Of a stretch of 64,000 bases of DNA, positions 25,417-34,514 are shown piece after piece. The stretch is from Cycloclasticus sp. GTDB taxonomy: Bacteria > Pseudomonadota > Gammaproteobacteria > Methylococcales > Cycloclasticaceae. The number at the start of each line of letters is the position of its first letter. Position 1 is the stretch's first letter. Location: the NCBI GenBank assembly GCA_002700385.1, contig PADC01000006.1, positions 1 through 64,000 on the forward strand, read 5' to 3'. The notes under the pieces were generated by a model. It did not search any database and was not told the origin of the DNA. It saw only the letters and a program-made list of their open reading frames with translations. The translations under genes and the position numbers were made by a program.

Positions 25417-26577
25417 ATGGAATTACATAAAAAATATTATGACGCAATTGTTATAGGTGGAGGGTTTTACGGCTGTTCCATAGCTATTGAATTAAAAAAA
25501 AGTGGCAAATCTGTCGCCTTACTGGAGAAAGAACCTGATTTAATGCAAAGAGCCTCCTACGCAAATCAAGCACGTATACATCAGGGCTATCACTATCCTA
25601 GGAGCATCCTCACTGCTTTTCGTTCTAGGGTTAATTTTGACAAATTTACTAAAGAATTCAGCGAATGCGTACATTCGAATTTTGATAAATATTATATTAT
25701 TGGAAAAAAAACATCTCACATTAATGCTGAACAGTTCCAATTATTTTGCAATCGCATTGGCGCTCCTCTGCAAAAAGCGCCTAAAAAAATAAATGACTTT
25801 TTTAACCCAGAACTTGTCGAAAAAGTTTATAAAGTTCAAGAGTATGCATTTAATACCGTTAAATTAAAAGAAATCATGCTTGATTTATTGAACCTAGCAA
25901 AAGTTGATATTGAATTAAACAGTACCGTTGTTGACATTTCTCAGCCCACAGAGCTACTAAAATTAAATTATTTCAATGAAAAAAATGAAAATAGCCTAGA
26001 AGCCAAATACATTATCAATTGCACTTATTCCGGCATCAATCAGATAAATAACAACTCTGGCTTAACCACTGTTCCTTTGAAACATGAACTGACTGAAATG
26101 GCATTATTGAAAATACCCGAAGAACTAAAGAATACAGGTTTCACCGTCATGGATGGCCCTTTTTTTTCAATTATGCCTTTCCCTGCACGAGACCTTCATA
26201 CATTAAGCCATGTTCGCTACACCCCTCATTGTTATTGGCAAGAAGGTAATCAAAAATCACGTACTGGCACACAACCTTTATTAAATATTCATTCTATAGA
26301 GGATAAAAATAAAATTCATAGACAAAGCTCTTATGCCCATATGATTAAAGACGCTGAACGATATATGCCGATCTTAAAAGAATGCCAATACTTTGATTCT
26401 ATTTGGGAAACTAAAACCGTTTTACCGCAGAGCGAGGTTGATGATAGCCGACCAATTCTATTTCAACGTGATGAGACACTTAGCAACGTTGTATCAGTCA
26501 TGGGGGGCAAAATTGATAATATTTTTGACATTAGGGAAAAGTTAAGAATATTACTAAACAAAGAATGGAGTGAATAA
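25417..26577 (+). CDS. FAD-dependent oxidoreductase (DAO superfamily)
   Basis: This 386-residue flavoenzyme has the Rossmann FAD motif GGGFYG at about 14-19 (DAIVIGGGFYGCSIAIELKK) and the signature ASYANQARIHQGYHYPRS near 50. That block is seen in oxidoreductases of the D-amino-acid/L-2-hydroxyacid oxidase superfamily found in polysaccharide clusters. The C-terminal VSVMGGKIDNIFDI closes the FAD site. The substrate cannot be read. Its stop overlaps the next gene's start by one base (TAATG), so it is translationally coupled to a GT2 and probably acts on the sugar or lipid that GT2 handles. The composition is more A/T-rich than the housekeeping half of the window. Confidence 0.8.
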   Translation: MELHKKYYDAIVIGGGFYGCSIAIELKKSGKSVALLEKEPDLMQRASYANQARIHQGYHYPRSILTAFRSRVNFDKFTKEFSECVHSNFDKYYIIGKKTSHINAEQFQLFCNRIGAPLQKAPKKINDFFNPELVEKVYKVQEYAFNTVKLKEIMLDLLNLAKVDIELNSTVVDISQPTELLKLNYFNEKNENSLEAKYIINCTYSGINQINNNSGLTTVPLKHELTEMALLKIPEELKNTGFTVMDGPFFSIMPFPARDLHTLSHVRYTPHCYWQEGNQKSRTGTQPLLNIHSIEDKNKIHRQSSYAHMIKDAERYMPILKECQYFDSIWETKTVLPQSEVDDSRPILFQRDETLSNVVSVMGGKIDNIFDIREKLRILLNKEWSE

Positions 26578-27572
26578 TGAAAGTAGATAGGTTTGTCTCA
26601 GTTATAGCACCTTTATATAACGTTGAAAAAATAATAGCACTTTACATTAAAGATACGGTTGATGTCTTAAATAAACATTTTACAAACTTTGAATTAGTGC
26701 TAGTTGATGATGGTTCTCAAGACAATACGGTCGACGTGGTTACGTCGCTACTCAAACAATATGAAGGTATAAGGCTAATAAGACTGTCTAGAGAGTTCGG
26801 CGAAGAAATTGCTATTACTGCAGGGCTTGATACCGTTATTGGTGATTTTACCATCGTCATGCTTCCACATATGGATCCAGCAAATAAAATACCTGAATTA
26901 GTAAAGCAGTGTATCGATGGGACAGATGTTGTATTTGGCGTGAGACGAACTACAAAAGATAAAGGTTGGCTTACTCTAAAAGCAACAGCCCTCTTTTTTT
27001 GGTATTGCAACAAAATCCTAAAGCTTAATTTGACTGAAAATGCAACTCAATTTCGATGCATGAGCAGACAGGCGGTCAATGCCATCATCCAAATTAAAGA
27101 TTCATCACAATACCTTCGCCTTACCAGTTCTTTTGTGGGGTACACCCGAAAGGCATTTATTTACGATCCGGTATACCTCGGTAAAAGTTCTCGTGAAACC
27201 GGTTTTATTGCATCTTTCAAACAAGCACAGACAATTATCATGGAGAACTCTGTTCATCCGTTACGTTTTGTAAGCTGGCTTGGGTTATTTGCGGCTATCA
27301 GCAATTTGTTTTATATCGGCTACATTATCGCAGTGTATACGTTTAAAGATGATGTGATGGCAGGATGGACAACATTGTCTCTTCAAAATGGAAGTCAATT
27401 CTTTTTTATTGCTATCATACTAACAGCTCTATGTGAATATACAGGAAGAGTATTAAATCGTTTGCAAAATCGCCCCCTATATCATCAAATGAGTGAACGA
27501 AATAGCAATATATTGTTAGTTAATAGAGACAGGCATAATATTGTAGAAAACTCCGAGTCTAAAGATTTATAA
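26577..27572 (+). CDS. Glycosyltransferase family 2, GtrB-like with C-terminal membrane spans
   Basis: This 331-residue GT2 has a GT-A domain (SVIAPLYNVEKIIALYIKD, ELVLVDDGSQDNT, LSREFGEEIAITAGL) followed by two membrane segments at about 238-258 and 272-295. That architecture matches GtrB/ArnC-like undecaprenyl-phosphate sugar transferases. The metal-binding region reads MLPHMDP instead of the usual DxDLQDP, so the catalytic Asp pattern is altered. It is coupled to the FAD oxidoreductase upstream and followed by an SDR 145 bp later. A membrane-side sugar-lipid step is the likely role. Confidence 0.85.
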   Translation: MKVDRFVSVIAPLYNVEKIIALYIKDTVDVLNKHFTNFELVLVDDGSQDNTVDVVTSLLKQYEGIRLIRLSREFGEEIAITAGLDTVIGDFTIVMLPHMDPANKIPELVKQCIDGTDVVFGVRRTTKDKGWLTLKATALFFWYCNKILKLNLTENATQFRCMSRQAVNAIIQIKDSSQYLRLTSSFVGYTRKAFIYDPVYLGKSSRETGFIASFKQAQTIIMENSVHPLRFVSWLGLFAAISNLFYIGYIIAVYTFKDDVMAGWTTLSLQNGSQFFFIAIILTALCEYTGRVLNRLQNRPLYHQMSERNSNILLVNRDRHNIVENSESKDL

Positions 27573-27716
27573 ATATCACGTTAATAACTTTTTTCATTCT
27601 GTATCTCAGGTCTACTGGACTCACTTGAGATAACAGAAAGAAATTTCAACAATAAGTAGTTATTTAAACTTCATACATAATATACAGCAACACTTTCTAA
27701 TAAAAACAGGGAAGAT

Positions 27717-28493
27717 ATGACAAAGGCATTGATAGGTTATACAGGTTTTGTTGGCTCCAACTTATTAAGCCAGCAAACGTTTAATGATTGTTACAACTCT
27801 ATGAATATCAGCGAAATACAGAATAAAAATTATGAGCAGGTTTTTTGCGCAGGCGTATCCGCCACAAAATGGATAGCAAATCGTGACCCTATAAATGATC
27901 GTATCAATATTCAAAGTTTGATTAAACATCTTAAAACAATCAAGGTTGAAAAATTCATTCTAATTTCAACTATAGATGTTTACCCGAACCCAATTGACGT
28001 TGATGAAAATTCAATAATTACGCTTAATGACTGCCAACCTTATGGAAAACATCGACTTGAGCTGGAGAATTTTATAAAAAATGAATTCGACTCAATTATT
28101 ATTAGGTTACCCGGGTTATTTGGTACCGGTTTAAAAAAAAATATTATTTATGATTTTCTTAACGACAATAACATTGAACAAATAAACCCGAATGGTATTT
28201 TCCAATTTTATAGCCTTGATCATTTGACTAATGATATACAAAAAGCCCTGAAAAATAATTTAGAGGTGCTTAATATTAGTTCTGAGCCAACTAGCGTTCA
28301 AGAAATAGCAGAAATATGTTTAGGACGTAAATTAATCAATGATAGCAATATTCCAGGGGCTAAATATGATTATAAAAGTAGTCAAGCACAACTTTATGGC
28401 GGAAAAAATGGTTATCTATACAATAAACAACAAGTACTATCCGACTTAAAAAAGTTTGTCGACCGGACAAAAACTCAATTAAGGCACAGTTAA
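27717..28493 (+). CDS. Short NAD(P)-binding SDR (sugar-nucleotide epimerase-like, atypical active site)
   Basis: This 258-residue protein has the SDR nucleotide motif GYTGFVGSN at about 7-15, then ISTIDVYPN with Ser84/Thr85 and PYGKHRLELENF. Tyr109 is followed four residues on by Arg113 in place of the usual Lys of YxxxK. The protein is about 60 residues shorter than typical epimerases and lacks much of the substrate domain. It may still reduce or epimerise a sugar, or act as a NAD(P)-binding partner. Its start has GGGAAG before the ATG. It is the third plus-strand gene after the FAD oxidoreductase and GT2. Confidence 0.75.
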   Translation: MTKALIGYTGFVGSNLLSQQTFNDCYNSMNISEIQNKNYEQVFCAGVSATKWIANRDPINDRINIQSLIKHLKTIKVEKFILISTIDVYPNPIDVDENSIITLNDCQPYGKHRLELENFIKNEFDSIIIRLPGLFGTGLKKNIIYDFLNDNNIEQINPNGIFQFYSLDHLTNDIQKALKNNLEVLNISSEPTSVQEIAEICLGRKLINDSNIPGAKYDYKSSQAQLYGGKNGYLYNKQQVLSDLKKFVDRTKTQLRHS

Positions 28494-28521
28494 TACCAGC
28501 AGGCTATTCACTCTAATGATA

Positions 28522-29310
28522 CTAACGTTTTATTTTTTTAAGGTAACTTCGAGTCATACAATAGATTAACGTTAAAAAGTAGGGTTTAAATAATTTATTC
28601 ATATAAAAACTGGAATCGCCTGCATCTCTTTGTATCCAGTCAGTAGGAACTACAGCATAATTCCAACCACTTAATGTAGCTGAAACCGACAGCTCAATAG
28701 TAATATTAAATTGCCCGGTAATAAGAGGTTGAATGTCATCAATCACATGGCGCCGATAGCATTTAAAGCCATTTGTAAAATCATTATATTGACTCTTCAG
28801 AAGCCATGACAAAAAATGATTTGCCGTGCGGTTAACCAATAATTTAAATTTTGGATACCCTGTGACTCTAGCTCCCGGCATGAATCGGCTGCCAAAGGCG
28901 CATTCATAGCCCTCTTGTATTTTTTCAAAATAGCGCACTATATCTTTTGGCGAATCTGAGCCATCTGACGTAACTATTACAACAGCATCTCCTTGGTATA
29001 CATCCAGACCTTTTCTAATGGCATGTCCATACCCCCCAGGCCCATCATTATTGACATGTTTGATCACATCATATAAAGCCGAAATTTTAGTTAAAATTGC
29101 CTCTGTTTGATCAGTGCTACCATCGTTTATAACAACAATTTCATATTGAAAATCACTTTTATCAAGGTGTGATATTAAATCAATCAAGGTTTTTTCAATT
29201 ACATCATCTTCATTATAGGCAGGCATAACGATTGAAAAAAGCTGTGCCGGTTGCAAGTGATCAGATTTCTGTCTTAAGGAACTTTTGTTTACTTCTTTCT
29301 CATTCATCAT
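28522..29310 (-). CDS. Glycosyltransferase family 2 (DPM1-like)
   Basis: This 262-residue GT-A glycosyltransferase contains FSIVMPAYNEDDVIEKTL, VVINDGSTDQT, GGYGHAIRKGLDVYQGD and the DxD-type TSDGSDSP. FTNGFKCYRRHVI is typical of dolichyl/undecaprenyl-phosphate hexose synthases. No C-terminal membrane spans are seen. It follows the TIM-barrel gene by eight bases in a two-gene minus-strand unit driven by the promoter at 30247-30274, and probably supplies a lipid-linked sugar. Confidence 0.88.
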   Translation of the reverse strand: MMNEKEVNKSSLRQKSDHLQPAQLFSIVMPAYNEDDVIEKTLIDLISHLDKSDFQYEIVVINDGSTDQTEAILTKISALYDVIKHVNNDGPGGYGHAIRKGLDVYQGDAVVIVTSDGSDSPKDIVRYFEKIQEGYECAFGSRFMPGARVTGYPKFKLLVNRTANHFLSWLLKSQYNDFTNGFKCYRRHVIDDIQPLITGQFNITIELSVSATLSGWNYAVVPTDWIQRDAGDSSFYMNKLFKPYFLTLIYCMTRSYLKKIKR

Positions 29311-29318
29311 TGTTTAAT

Positions 29319-30125
29319 TTAACCGTACCATTCAGTAACACGTGATACGGCTTCTTTAATACTCCTCTGAGGATTATCTGATCTACGCATTTCAATAGAA
29401 AGCCAGCCATCATAAGCTATATCCTTTAGCGCTTTGCCAATAGCAGCATGATTAAGTTCGGGTTTAGAAAAATCTCCAAGGTTGGGTTCCGTGATATGGA
29501 AGTGTTTAATATGGTCAACGCAACTATAAATAGCATCAACCACATCATCTCCCTCAAGATGGATACATGCCGTATCTAAATGCAGTGAAATCCCAGGATG
29601 AGATACCTCTTTTACCATTTCAAAAACTTCATACCAACGTGTCATGAAGTTGCAGCCGTAAACAGATGGATTTGGCTCTAGACAAAGTTTCACATTCGAT
29701 TTTGCACAAACCGCTCCTGCTCGTTGGAAAAAATCTGCGCCGTTAACAAATGCCTGTTCTGATGAAAGGTCGCCAGAATCGCGGTTTTTAGGTGAACCAA
29801 ATACCATTATTTCCGCGCCTAATACACTAGCCAATGAAGCAACTCGTTCAAGGTGAGCAAGCAATTCTATTTGCGAATGACTTTCCCCAAAAACTTTCAT
29901 CTCAGGCTTGGCAAATAATATAGCCTGTAAAGCAGGGATTACAAAACCCTGGTTTTGATAATTTTGTTTTGTTATCAAAGCTTGCTTTCGGTCAGCACCT
30001 TTCCATTCTGGCCATATTTTTGTCGGGGCTACTTCAATTCCTGTTACACCATTAGAGAGCAGAATATCAAAAATTTCTTGTTCTTCTTCAATATTCCATG
30101 CGATATTTGAAACCGATAATTTCAT
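29319..30125 (-). CDS. Sugar phosphate isomerase/epimerase (xylose isomerase-like TIM barrel)
   Basis: This 268-residue TIM barrel of the AP endonuclease 2/xylose isomerase-like superfamily carries ligand-type acids and His in order: Glu near KLCLEPNPSVYG, Asp/His in SLHLDTACIHLEGDD, His in IKHFHITEPNLGDF, and a final Glu in GWLSIEMRR. These match the metal site used by sugar isomerases and epimerases. The substrate is not evident. It leads a pair with a GT2, which suggests it makes or interconverts the sugar that GT2 transfers. Confidence 0.85.
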   Translation of the reverse strand: MKLSVSNIAWNIEEEQEIFDILLSNGVTGIEVAPTKIWPEWKGADRKQALITKQNYQNQGFVIPALQAILFAKPEMKVFGESHSQIELLAHLERVASLASVLGAEIMVFGSPKNRDSGDLSSEQAFVNGADFFQRAGAVCAKSNVKLCLEPNPSVYGCNFMTRWYEVFEMVKEVSHPGISLHLDTACIHLEGDDVVDAIYSCVDHIKHFHITEPNLGDFSKPELNHAAIGKALKDIAYDGWLSIEMRRSDNPQRSIKEAVSRVTEWYG

Positions 30126-30246
30126 GAAAAAATTCTTAAATAATTGTCGAAATCTTCTGCTACATAGGGCAGACCAAAGTTACGGAATTTTTAACCCACT
30201 ACTGCTCCATGTAAAGATGCAACTGTATGATTAGCTTTAAAAATTA

Positions 30247-30274
30247 AGTATATTTTATAAAGCCTTGCTGTCAA
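30247..30274 (-). promoter_or_regulatory. Strong promoter for the TIM-barrel/GT2 pair
   Basis: A perfect TTGACA (30274-30269) lies 16 bases from TATACT (30252-30247, five of six). The -35 overlaps the TGA stop of the upstream membrane-protein gene. The leader would be about 115 bases. Confidence 0.7.
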
Positions 30275-32175
30275 CGCCTTTCTAAAATAACTGTATCACC
30301 AAACTTTTCTTTTTTAATATAATACCGGGATAGGTAAACTCCCAAGTTTTGTCGCCACATCTCACGTTTTATTTTCTTTTCAATAAACTTCTGAGAATAA
30401 TGAATACTGGAAAGCCATGATCCTATCCTTTTTGTAATTGAGAGAATCGGTTGACTTTCCGGAATTGATTTATTTTCGTAAAGGAAGTTATAAGATTCTT
30501 CACTCATAACGACAAGCGTATTATTGTTTTCGCTTAAAAAATCCCTCATTGGTTTTAATTGATCTGTATACATTAATTGATAAAAGGAATACCCTTGCGG
30601 CACTACACCCAGTCGAATTCCCATTCCCCACCTGTCTTCATAAAATACAACCGGTAATGAACGTATAGAAGGCTGATTAAAAAAATTGGCGATAGAAACA
30701 GCTTGCTGCTCCACGGCAGTATTTTCCTTTAGCGTACTAAAAACTCGACTAGAAATTTGGCCAGAAGCATGAACTCCGCTAGCCATATCTCGAGCACCAT
30801 TAACTAAACCACTAACAAAGTAGCTAGTGGTTGGCAAAACACCAATAAGTCGAGTCAACACGGCTACAACAATTAACAGCCAAGCTACTTTTTGAGTATT
30901 AAAACAAAAACTAAAAACTTGAGTTTTTGGTCTCCATAGAAAAAAAATAATAAGGGGTATAAAAGGCAAAGTGAGATGCCAAATATCAGCACGTTGAATA
31001 GCTATTCTAAGTGAACCTAAGCAAAAGAAAAGGCAGCCTAGCAAGAGTCTGTCACCATAAATCAAGGGACTACGCAGCATTTTAATTAACCCCGAACCCA
31101 CGGTAATAACAGCGATAGACAACAATGCAAAAAGCACTAGCGAATTTAATGTCCAGTAAAAACGAAAATTACCTAACCCAGTGCTCTGCGCATAACTCAA
31201 CGTATGGTTAATGGCTTGCATATAATCACTGAAACTGTCTCCAGTAAGTGCTGTAGAAACAATGAGCCCGAGTAATATCGCTGTTAAACCAAAACAACAA
31301 CAAGAATAAAAAGCTTTTTTTCGATATTGAAGAAAAAATGAAGAGCAGTAAATAGCTATTATAGAGATTAGCGCAATAATTCCATACTCATAAGAATAGG
31401 CAAGTTGAATCGCAACTAATCCGCCAGCTATTAAACCATATAACACATTATGCGGTTTTGCAGACACCACCATAATTGCAAGAATAGAGAACATAATTCT
31501 CCATCCTATATAATTTAGCCCCAGCAGAGAGTCAAAGCTAAATAGTGCAAATAACAAAAAGGCTAAATACCTTTCTCGAAAATCACGAATATGATATTGA
31601 AATAATAATAAAGCAATTATAAAAAATGATACCTGCAAACAAACCAGCAATGAGTAATAACTTTGTAATGAATAGCCAACTATATTTATCCAATAATGGC
31701 CAAGATAGATCATTAATGGCCCATATAAAAATTCAAAATCACGGTATGGAATTTGCCCACTTTGCATCCGCAATAACACATTCATAAAATACTGATCCTC
31801 AATATAGCTTCCATATCGAGCTAAAAAAGCAGGCCAATAAATGAATGCTACAAGGCTTCCCACCGTTAAGCATGATAGCCAACATTTTTTTAATGAAACG
31901 GTATTCTTCTTATCACAGCTATCTATAGAGGGCGTTCTTTCTGTTTTCCAGCTTATCCATTCTCGTGTATTTGCAATAGCAAAAAAAAGAAAACCAAAAA
32001 CAGACCAAACTGCAATTACAAGATATGCAAGCTTGATGTTATAACCCAAATGCGCAGCAACATTAGGAAGGGTTGCATCTGGCGGAAATGCTTCCGGAAG
32101 AAAAGACAACAAAATGACATAACCGAACCAGAAGGTTAAAATTATTAAATGATTCGAACGGAAATTCATGAACAT
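30271..32175 (-). CDS. GT-C-like integral membrane protein
   Basis: This 634-residue protein has about twelve hydrophobic spans. In the first large periplasmic loop it carries RYGSYIEDQYFMNVLLRM, with an acidic pair (Glu-Asp) where GT-C glycosyltransferases keep their catalytic acid, followed by GQIPYRDFEFLYGP, also common in GT-C enzymes. A C-terminal soluble segment starts near residue 490. It probably transfers a sugar from undecaprenyl phosphate in the periplasm. It lies 38 bp after manC and ends inside the promoter of the next minus-strand pair. The family was not identified by name, and the GT-C call rests on the topology and these two motifs. Confidence 0.68.
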   Translation of the reverse strand: MFMNFRSNHLIILTFWFGYVILLSFLPEAFPPDATLPNVAAHLGYNIKLAYLVIAVWSVFGFLFFAIANTREWISWKTERTPSIDSCDKKNTVSLKKCWLSCLTVGSLVAFIYWPAFLARYGSYIEDQYFMNVLLRMQSGQIPYRDFEFLYGPLMIYLGHYWINIVGYSLQSYYSLLVCLQVSFFIIALLLFQYHIRDFRERYLAFLLFALFSFDSLLGLNYIGWRIMFSILAIMVVSAKPHNVLYGLIAGGLVAIQLAYSYEYGIIALISIIAIYCSSFFLQYRKKAFYSCCCFGLTAILLGLIVSTALTGDSFSDYMQAINHTLSYAQSTGLGNFRFYWTLNSLVLFALLSIAVITVGSGLIKMLRSPLIYGDRLLLGCLFFCLGSLRIAIQRADIWHLTLPFIPLIIFFLWRPKTQVFSFCFNTQKVAWLLIVVAVLTRLIGVLPTTSYFVSGLVNGARDMASGVHASGQISSRVFSTLKENTAVEQQAVSIANFFNQPSIRSLPVVFYEDRWGMGIRLGVVPQGYSFYQLMYTDQLKPMRDFLSENNNTLVVMSEESYNFLYENKSIPESQPILSITKRIGSWLSSIHYSQKFIEKKIKREMWRQNLGVYLSRYYIKKEKFGDTVILERR

Positions 32176-32213
32176 TACATCATCGTTATCGAAATTTTAT
32201 AAAGTTATACTAA

Positions 32214-33614
32214 TCAAGTTCGGCTGTAATTGTCTTCAAAACGAATAATATCGTCTTCACCAAGATAACTACCTGACTGTACTTCGATCATTTCCAACGC
32301 TACTCTACCTGGATTATGTAAACGATGCTTTGCGCCAATAGGGATATAGGTAGATTGGTTTTCTGAAAGCAGCATGACTTTGTCATCACACGTCACTTCA
32401 GCAGTGCCACTTACAACAATCCAATGTTCAGCTCGATGGTGGTGCATTTGTAATGAAAGTGAAGCACCCGGGTTCACTGTAATCCGTTTGACTTGAAATC
32501 GCTCACCAAGGTCTATCGAATCATAATGGCCCCAAGGGCGGTAACATAAGCGGTGGTTATCTGCTTCATCGCGTTGGTTTTCTAATAATTGATTGACGAT
32601 ACGTTTAACATGCTGGGTTTTGTCTTTGCTGGCCACCATAACCGCATCAGCGGTTTCAACAACAATAATATTATCCAGCCCTAATACTGACACAAGGCGG
32701 TGTTCACTGTGTATATAAGAATTCTCCACTTCATCAACCAGGACATCACCTTGCACAACATTCTTTTTAGCATCTTGACTGCTACATGCCCATAAAGATT
32801 CCCATGATCCAACATCACTCCACCCTGCATCTAAAGGTACAACGACTGCTTTATTCGTATGTTCCATTACTGCGTAATCGATAGAGTCCGCACGACAATT
32901 CGTAAACGCTGTAGTATCGAGGCGAATGAAGTCTAAATCCTTTGTCCCTTTGGACAACGCTTCTTGACAACTGGATAAAATATCTGGCGCATGTTTTTCT
33001 AATTCTAAAATAAGTGTCGATGCTTTAAACATGAACATACCGCTATTCCAATAATAGTGGCCTGAATTCATATACTCTGTCGCTTTTTCATAGTCAGGCT
33101 TTTCAATAAACGCTTCTACGGGGCTGATTGTGTTTTTTGCGTCCGCTTGTATATAACCATATCCGGTGTGAGGTGAGGTAGGAACAATTCCAAAAGTAAC
33201 TAACGCTCCTTCTTCTGCTTGTTTCTTTGCATCGCTTATTACCTGCTGAAACCTTGCGACATCATTTATTGTGTGATCTGCGGCAAGCACGAGTAAAACA
33301 GGATCATCCCCATTCTCTTGGGCTTTAAGAGCAGCGATCGCTAAAGCTGGTGCCGTATTTCGCCCCACTGGCTCTAAAATAATGTTTGAGGAATGAATGC
33401 TTAATTCATGCAATTGCTCCGCCACCATAAACCGATGCTCGTTATTGCAAATAACAATTGGCGCCTGAATATCTTGTACGCCATTTAAACGCTCCAGCGT
33501 TTCTTGAAACATCGTGTTTTCACCAAACAAAGCTAAAAATTGCTTTGGTTTGTGCTTTCTTGATAGAGGCCACAAGCGAGTGCCGCTTCCTCCGGCCATA
33601 ATCACTGGAATCAT
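32214..33614 (-). CDS. manC: Mannose-1-phosphate guanylyltransferase / mannose-6-phosphate isomerase
   Basis: This bifunctional 466-residue AlgA/ManC-type enzyme forms GDP-mannose from mannose-1-phosphate and, through its C-terminal cupin, interconverts fructose-6-phosphate and mannose-6-phosphate. The N-terminal nucleotidyltransferase has MAGGSGTRLWPLSRKHKPKQ and VLVLAADHTI; FIEKPDYEKA follows. The C-terminal type II isomerase has RPWGHYDSIDLGERFQVKR and the His-rich LQMHHHRAEHWIVVSG metal site. It lies 28 bp after the FKBP gene and 38 bp before the GT-C-like protein, so it may be cotranscribed with both. GDP-mannose would feed the polysaccharide genes. Confidence 0.95.
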   Translation of the reverse strand: MIPVIMAGGSGTRLWPLSRKHKPKQFLALFGENTMFQETLERLNGVQDIQAPIVICNNEHRFMVAEQLHELSIHSSNIILEPVGRNTAPALAIAALKAQENGDDPVLLVLAADHTINDVARFQQVISDAKKQAEEGALVTFGIVPTSPHTGYGYIQADAKNTISPVEAFIEKPDYEKATEYMNSGHYYWNSGMFMFKASTLILELEKHAPDILSSCQEALSKGTKDLDFIRLDTTAFTNCRADSIDYAVMEHTNKAVVVPLDAGWSDVGSWESLWACSSQDAKKNVVQGDVLVDEVENSYIHSEHRLVSVLGLDNIIVVETADAVMVASKDKTQHVKRIVNQLLENQRDEADNHRLCYRPWGHYDSIDLGERFQVKRITVNPGASLSLQMHHHRAEHWIVVSGTAEVTCDDKVMLLSENQSTYIPIGAKHRLHNPGRVALEMIEVQSGSYLGEDDIIRFEDNYSRT

Positions 33615-33642
33615 AAATTTCCCTTTTAAATAATCGATTTTT

Positions 33643-34119
33643 TTAATTAATAGCGATTAACTCAACATCAAAGATCAGCGTAGAGCCTCCTTTGATCCTT
33701 CCCATCGATTTATTACCGTATGCCAGGTGGCTAGGAATAAAGAAACGGGTTTTATCACCAACCACCATTAATTGAACGCCTTCTGTCCACCCTTTTATTA
33801 CCTGGTTGAGGGCAAAACTAATGGGTTCACCTCGTTCGATGGAACTATCGAAAACCGTTCCATCTAATAACGTCCCGTGATAATGAACAGTGACGGTATC
33901 CGCTGCCTTTGGGCGCACATCTCCATTACCCGATCTGAAGGTTTTATACTGTAAGCCAGATGCAGTCGTTACAACACCCTCTTGCATGGCATTTTTTGCT
34001 AAAAACTCTTCTCCGGCTGTCACATTTTCTTGCACAATGCCTTTATTTGTACCGTTTAAAAAAAATTGCACTAGATAAAAAATTAAAAAAATAACGACAA
34101 TGATGATTAAGATTTTCAT
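33643..34119 (-). CDS. FKBP-type peptidyl-prolyl isomerase, membrane-anchored
   Basis: This 158-residue protein has an N-terminal membrane anchor (about 1-22, KILIIIVVIFLIFYLVQFFL) and a C-terminal FKBP domain from about residue 68. That domain holds VTVHYHGTLLDGTVFDSS, the FK506-pocket residues in GWTEGVQLM and SHLAYGN. It catalyses cis-trans isomerisation of prolyl bonds, probably on the periplasmic face. It is ten bases after the BON gene in a long minus-strand run from ftsK to the GT-C-like gene. Confidence 0.9.
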   Translation of the reverse strand: MKILIIIVVIFLIFYLVQFFLNGTNKGIVQENVTAGEEFLAKNAMQEGVVTTASGLQYKTFRSGNGDVRPKAADTVTVHYHGTLLDGTVFDSSIERGEPISFALNQVIKGWTEGVQLMVVGDKTRFFIPSHLAYGNKSMGRIKGGSTLIFDVELIAIN

Positions 34120-34129
34120 TAATTATCCG

Positions 34130-34474
34130 CTAGTTGATAACCGCTAATTTAGAAATAACGTTTTTAACCCCTTTTACCGTTCTAGCTAATTGAATAGCGC
34201 GATTTAATTGACTGCTATTCTTAACATGTCCATGCAAGGTAACAACACTTCGGTAGGTATCAACATTGATATCAAAAGCTTCTATTTGCTCATCTTTAAT
34301 GAGGGTAGCCTTTACGCTGGCTGTAATAGCAATATCTTCCGATATGACACCAATGGGCCTTTCATCTGTTCCAACCGCATAACCGCCTGCGCCCGCCCCA
34401 CCAATAAGGACCGTCGTACATCCAGTCAGCAGAAGTGTAAAGAAAATAGAAAATATAACCGATAAAACGTTCAT
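34130..34474 (-). CDS. BON-domain outer-membrane lipoprotein
   Basis: This 114-residue protein begins with a lipoprotein signal whose lipobox is LLTGC (about 15-19), followed by a Gly-rich linker. A single BON domain follows (DIAITASVKATLIKDEQ, NVDTYRSVVTLHGHVKN, VKGVKNVISKLAVIN). DolP and OsmY have two BON domains; here only one is present. BON proteins bind phospholipid and help envelope stability. It lies 40 bp after rarA and 10 bp before the FKBP gene. Confidence 0.88.
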   Translation of the reverse strand: MNVLSVIFSIFFTLLLTGCTTVLIGGAGAGGYAVGTDERPIGVISEDIAITASVKATLIKDEQIEAFDINVDTYRSVVTLHGHVKNSSQLNRAIQLARTVKGVKNVISKLAVIN

Positions 34475-34514
34475 TGTTTTGGTCTCATGTTTATAAAAAA
34501 GGTAACGTTAACAT

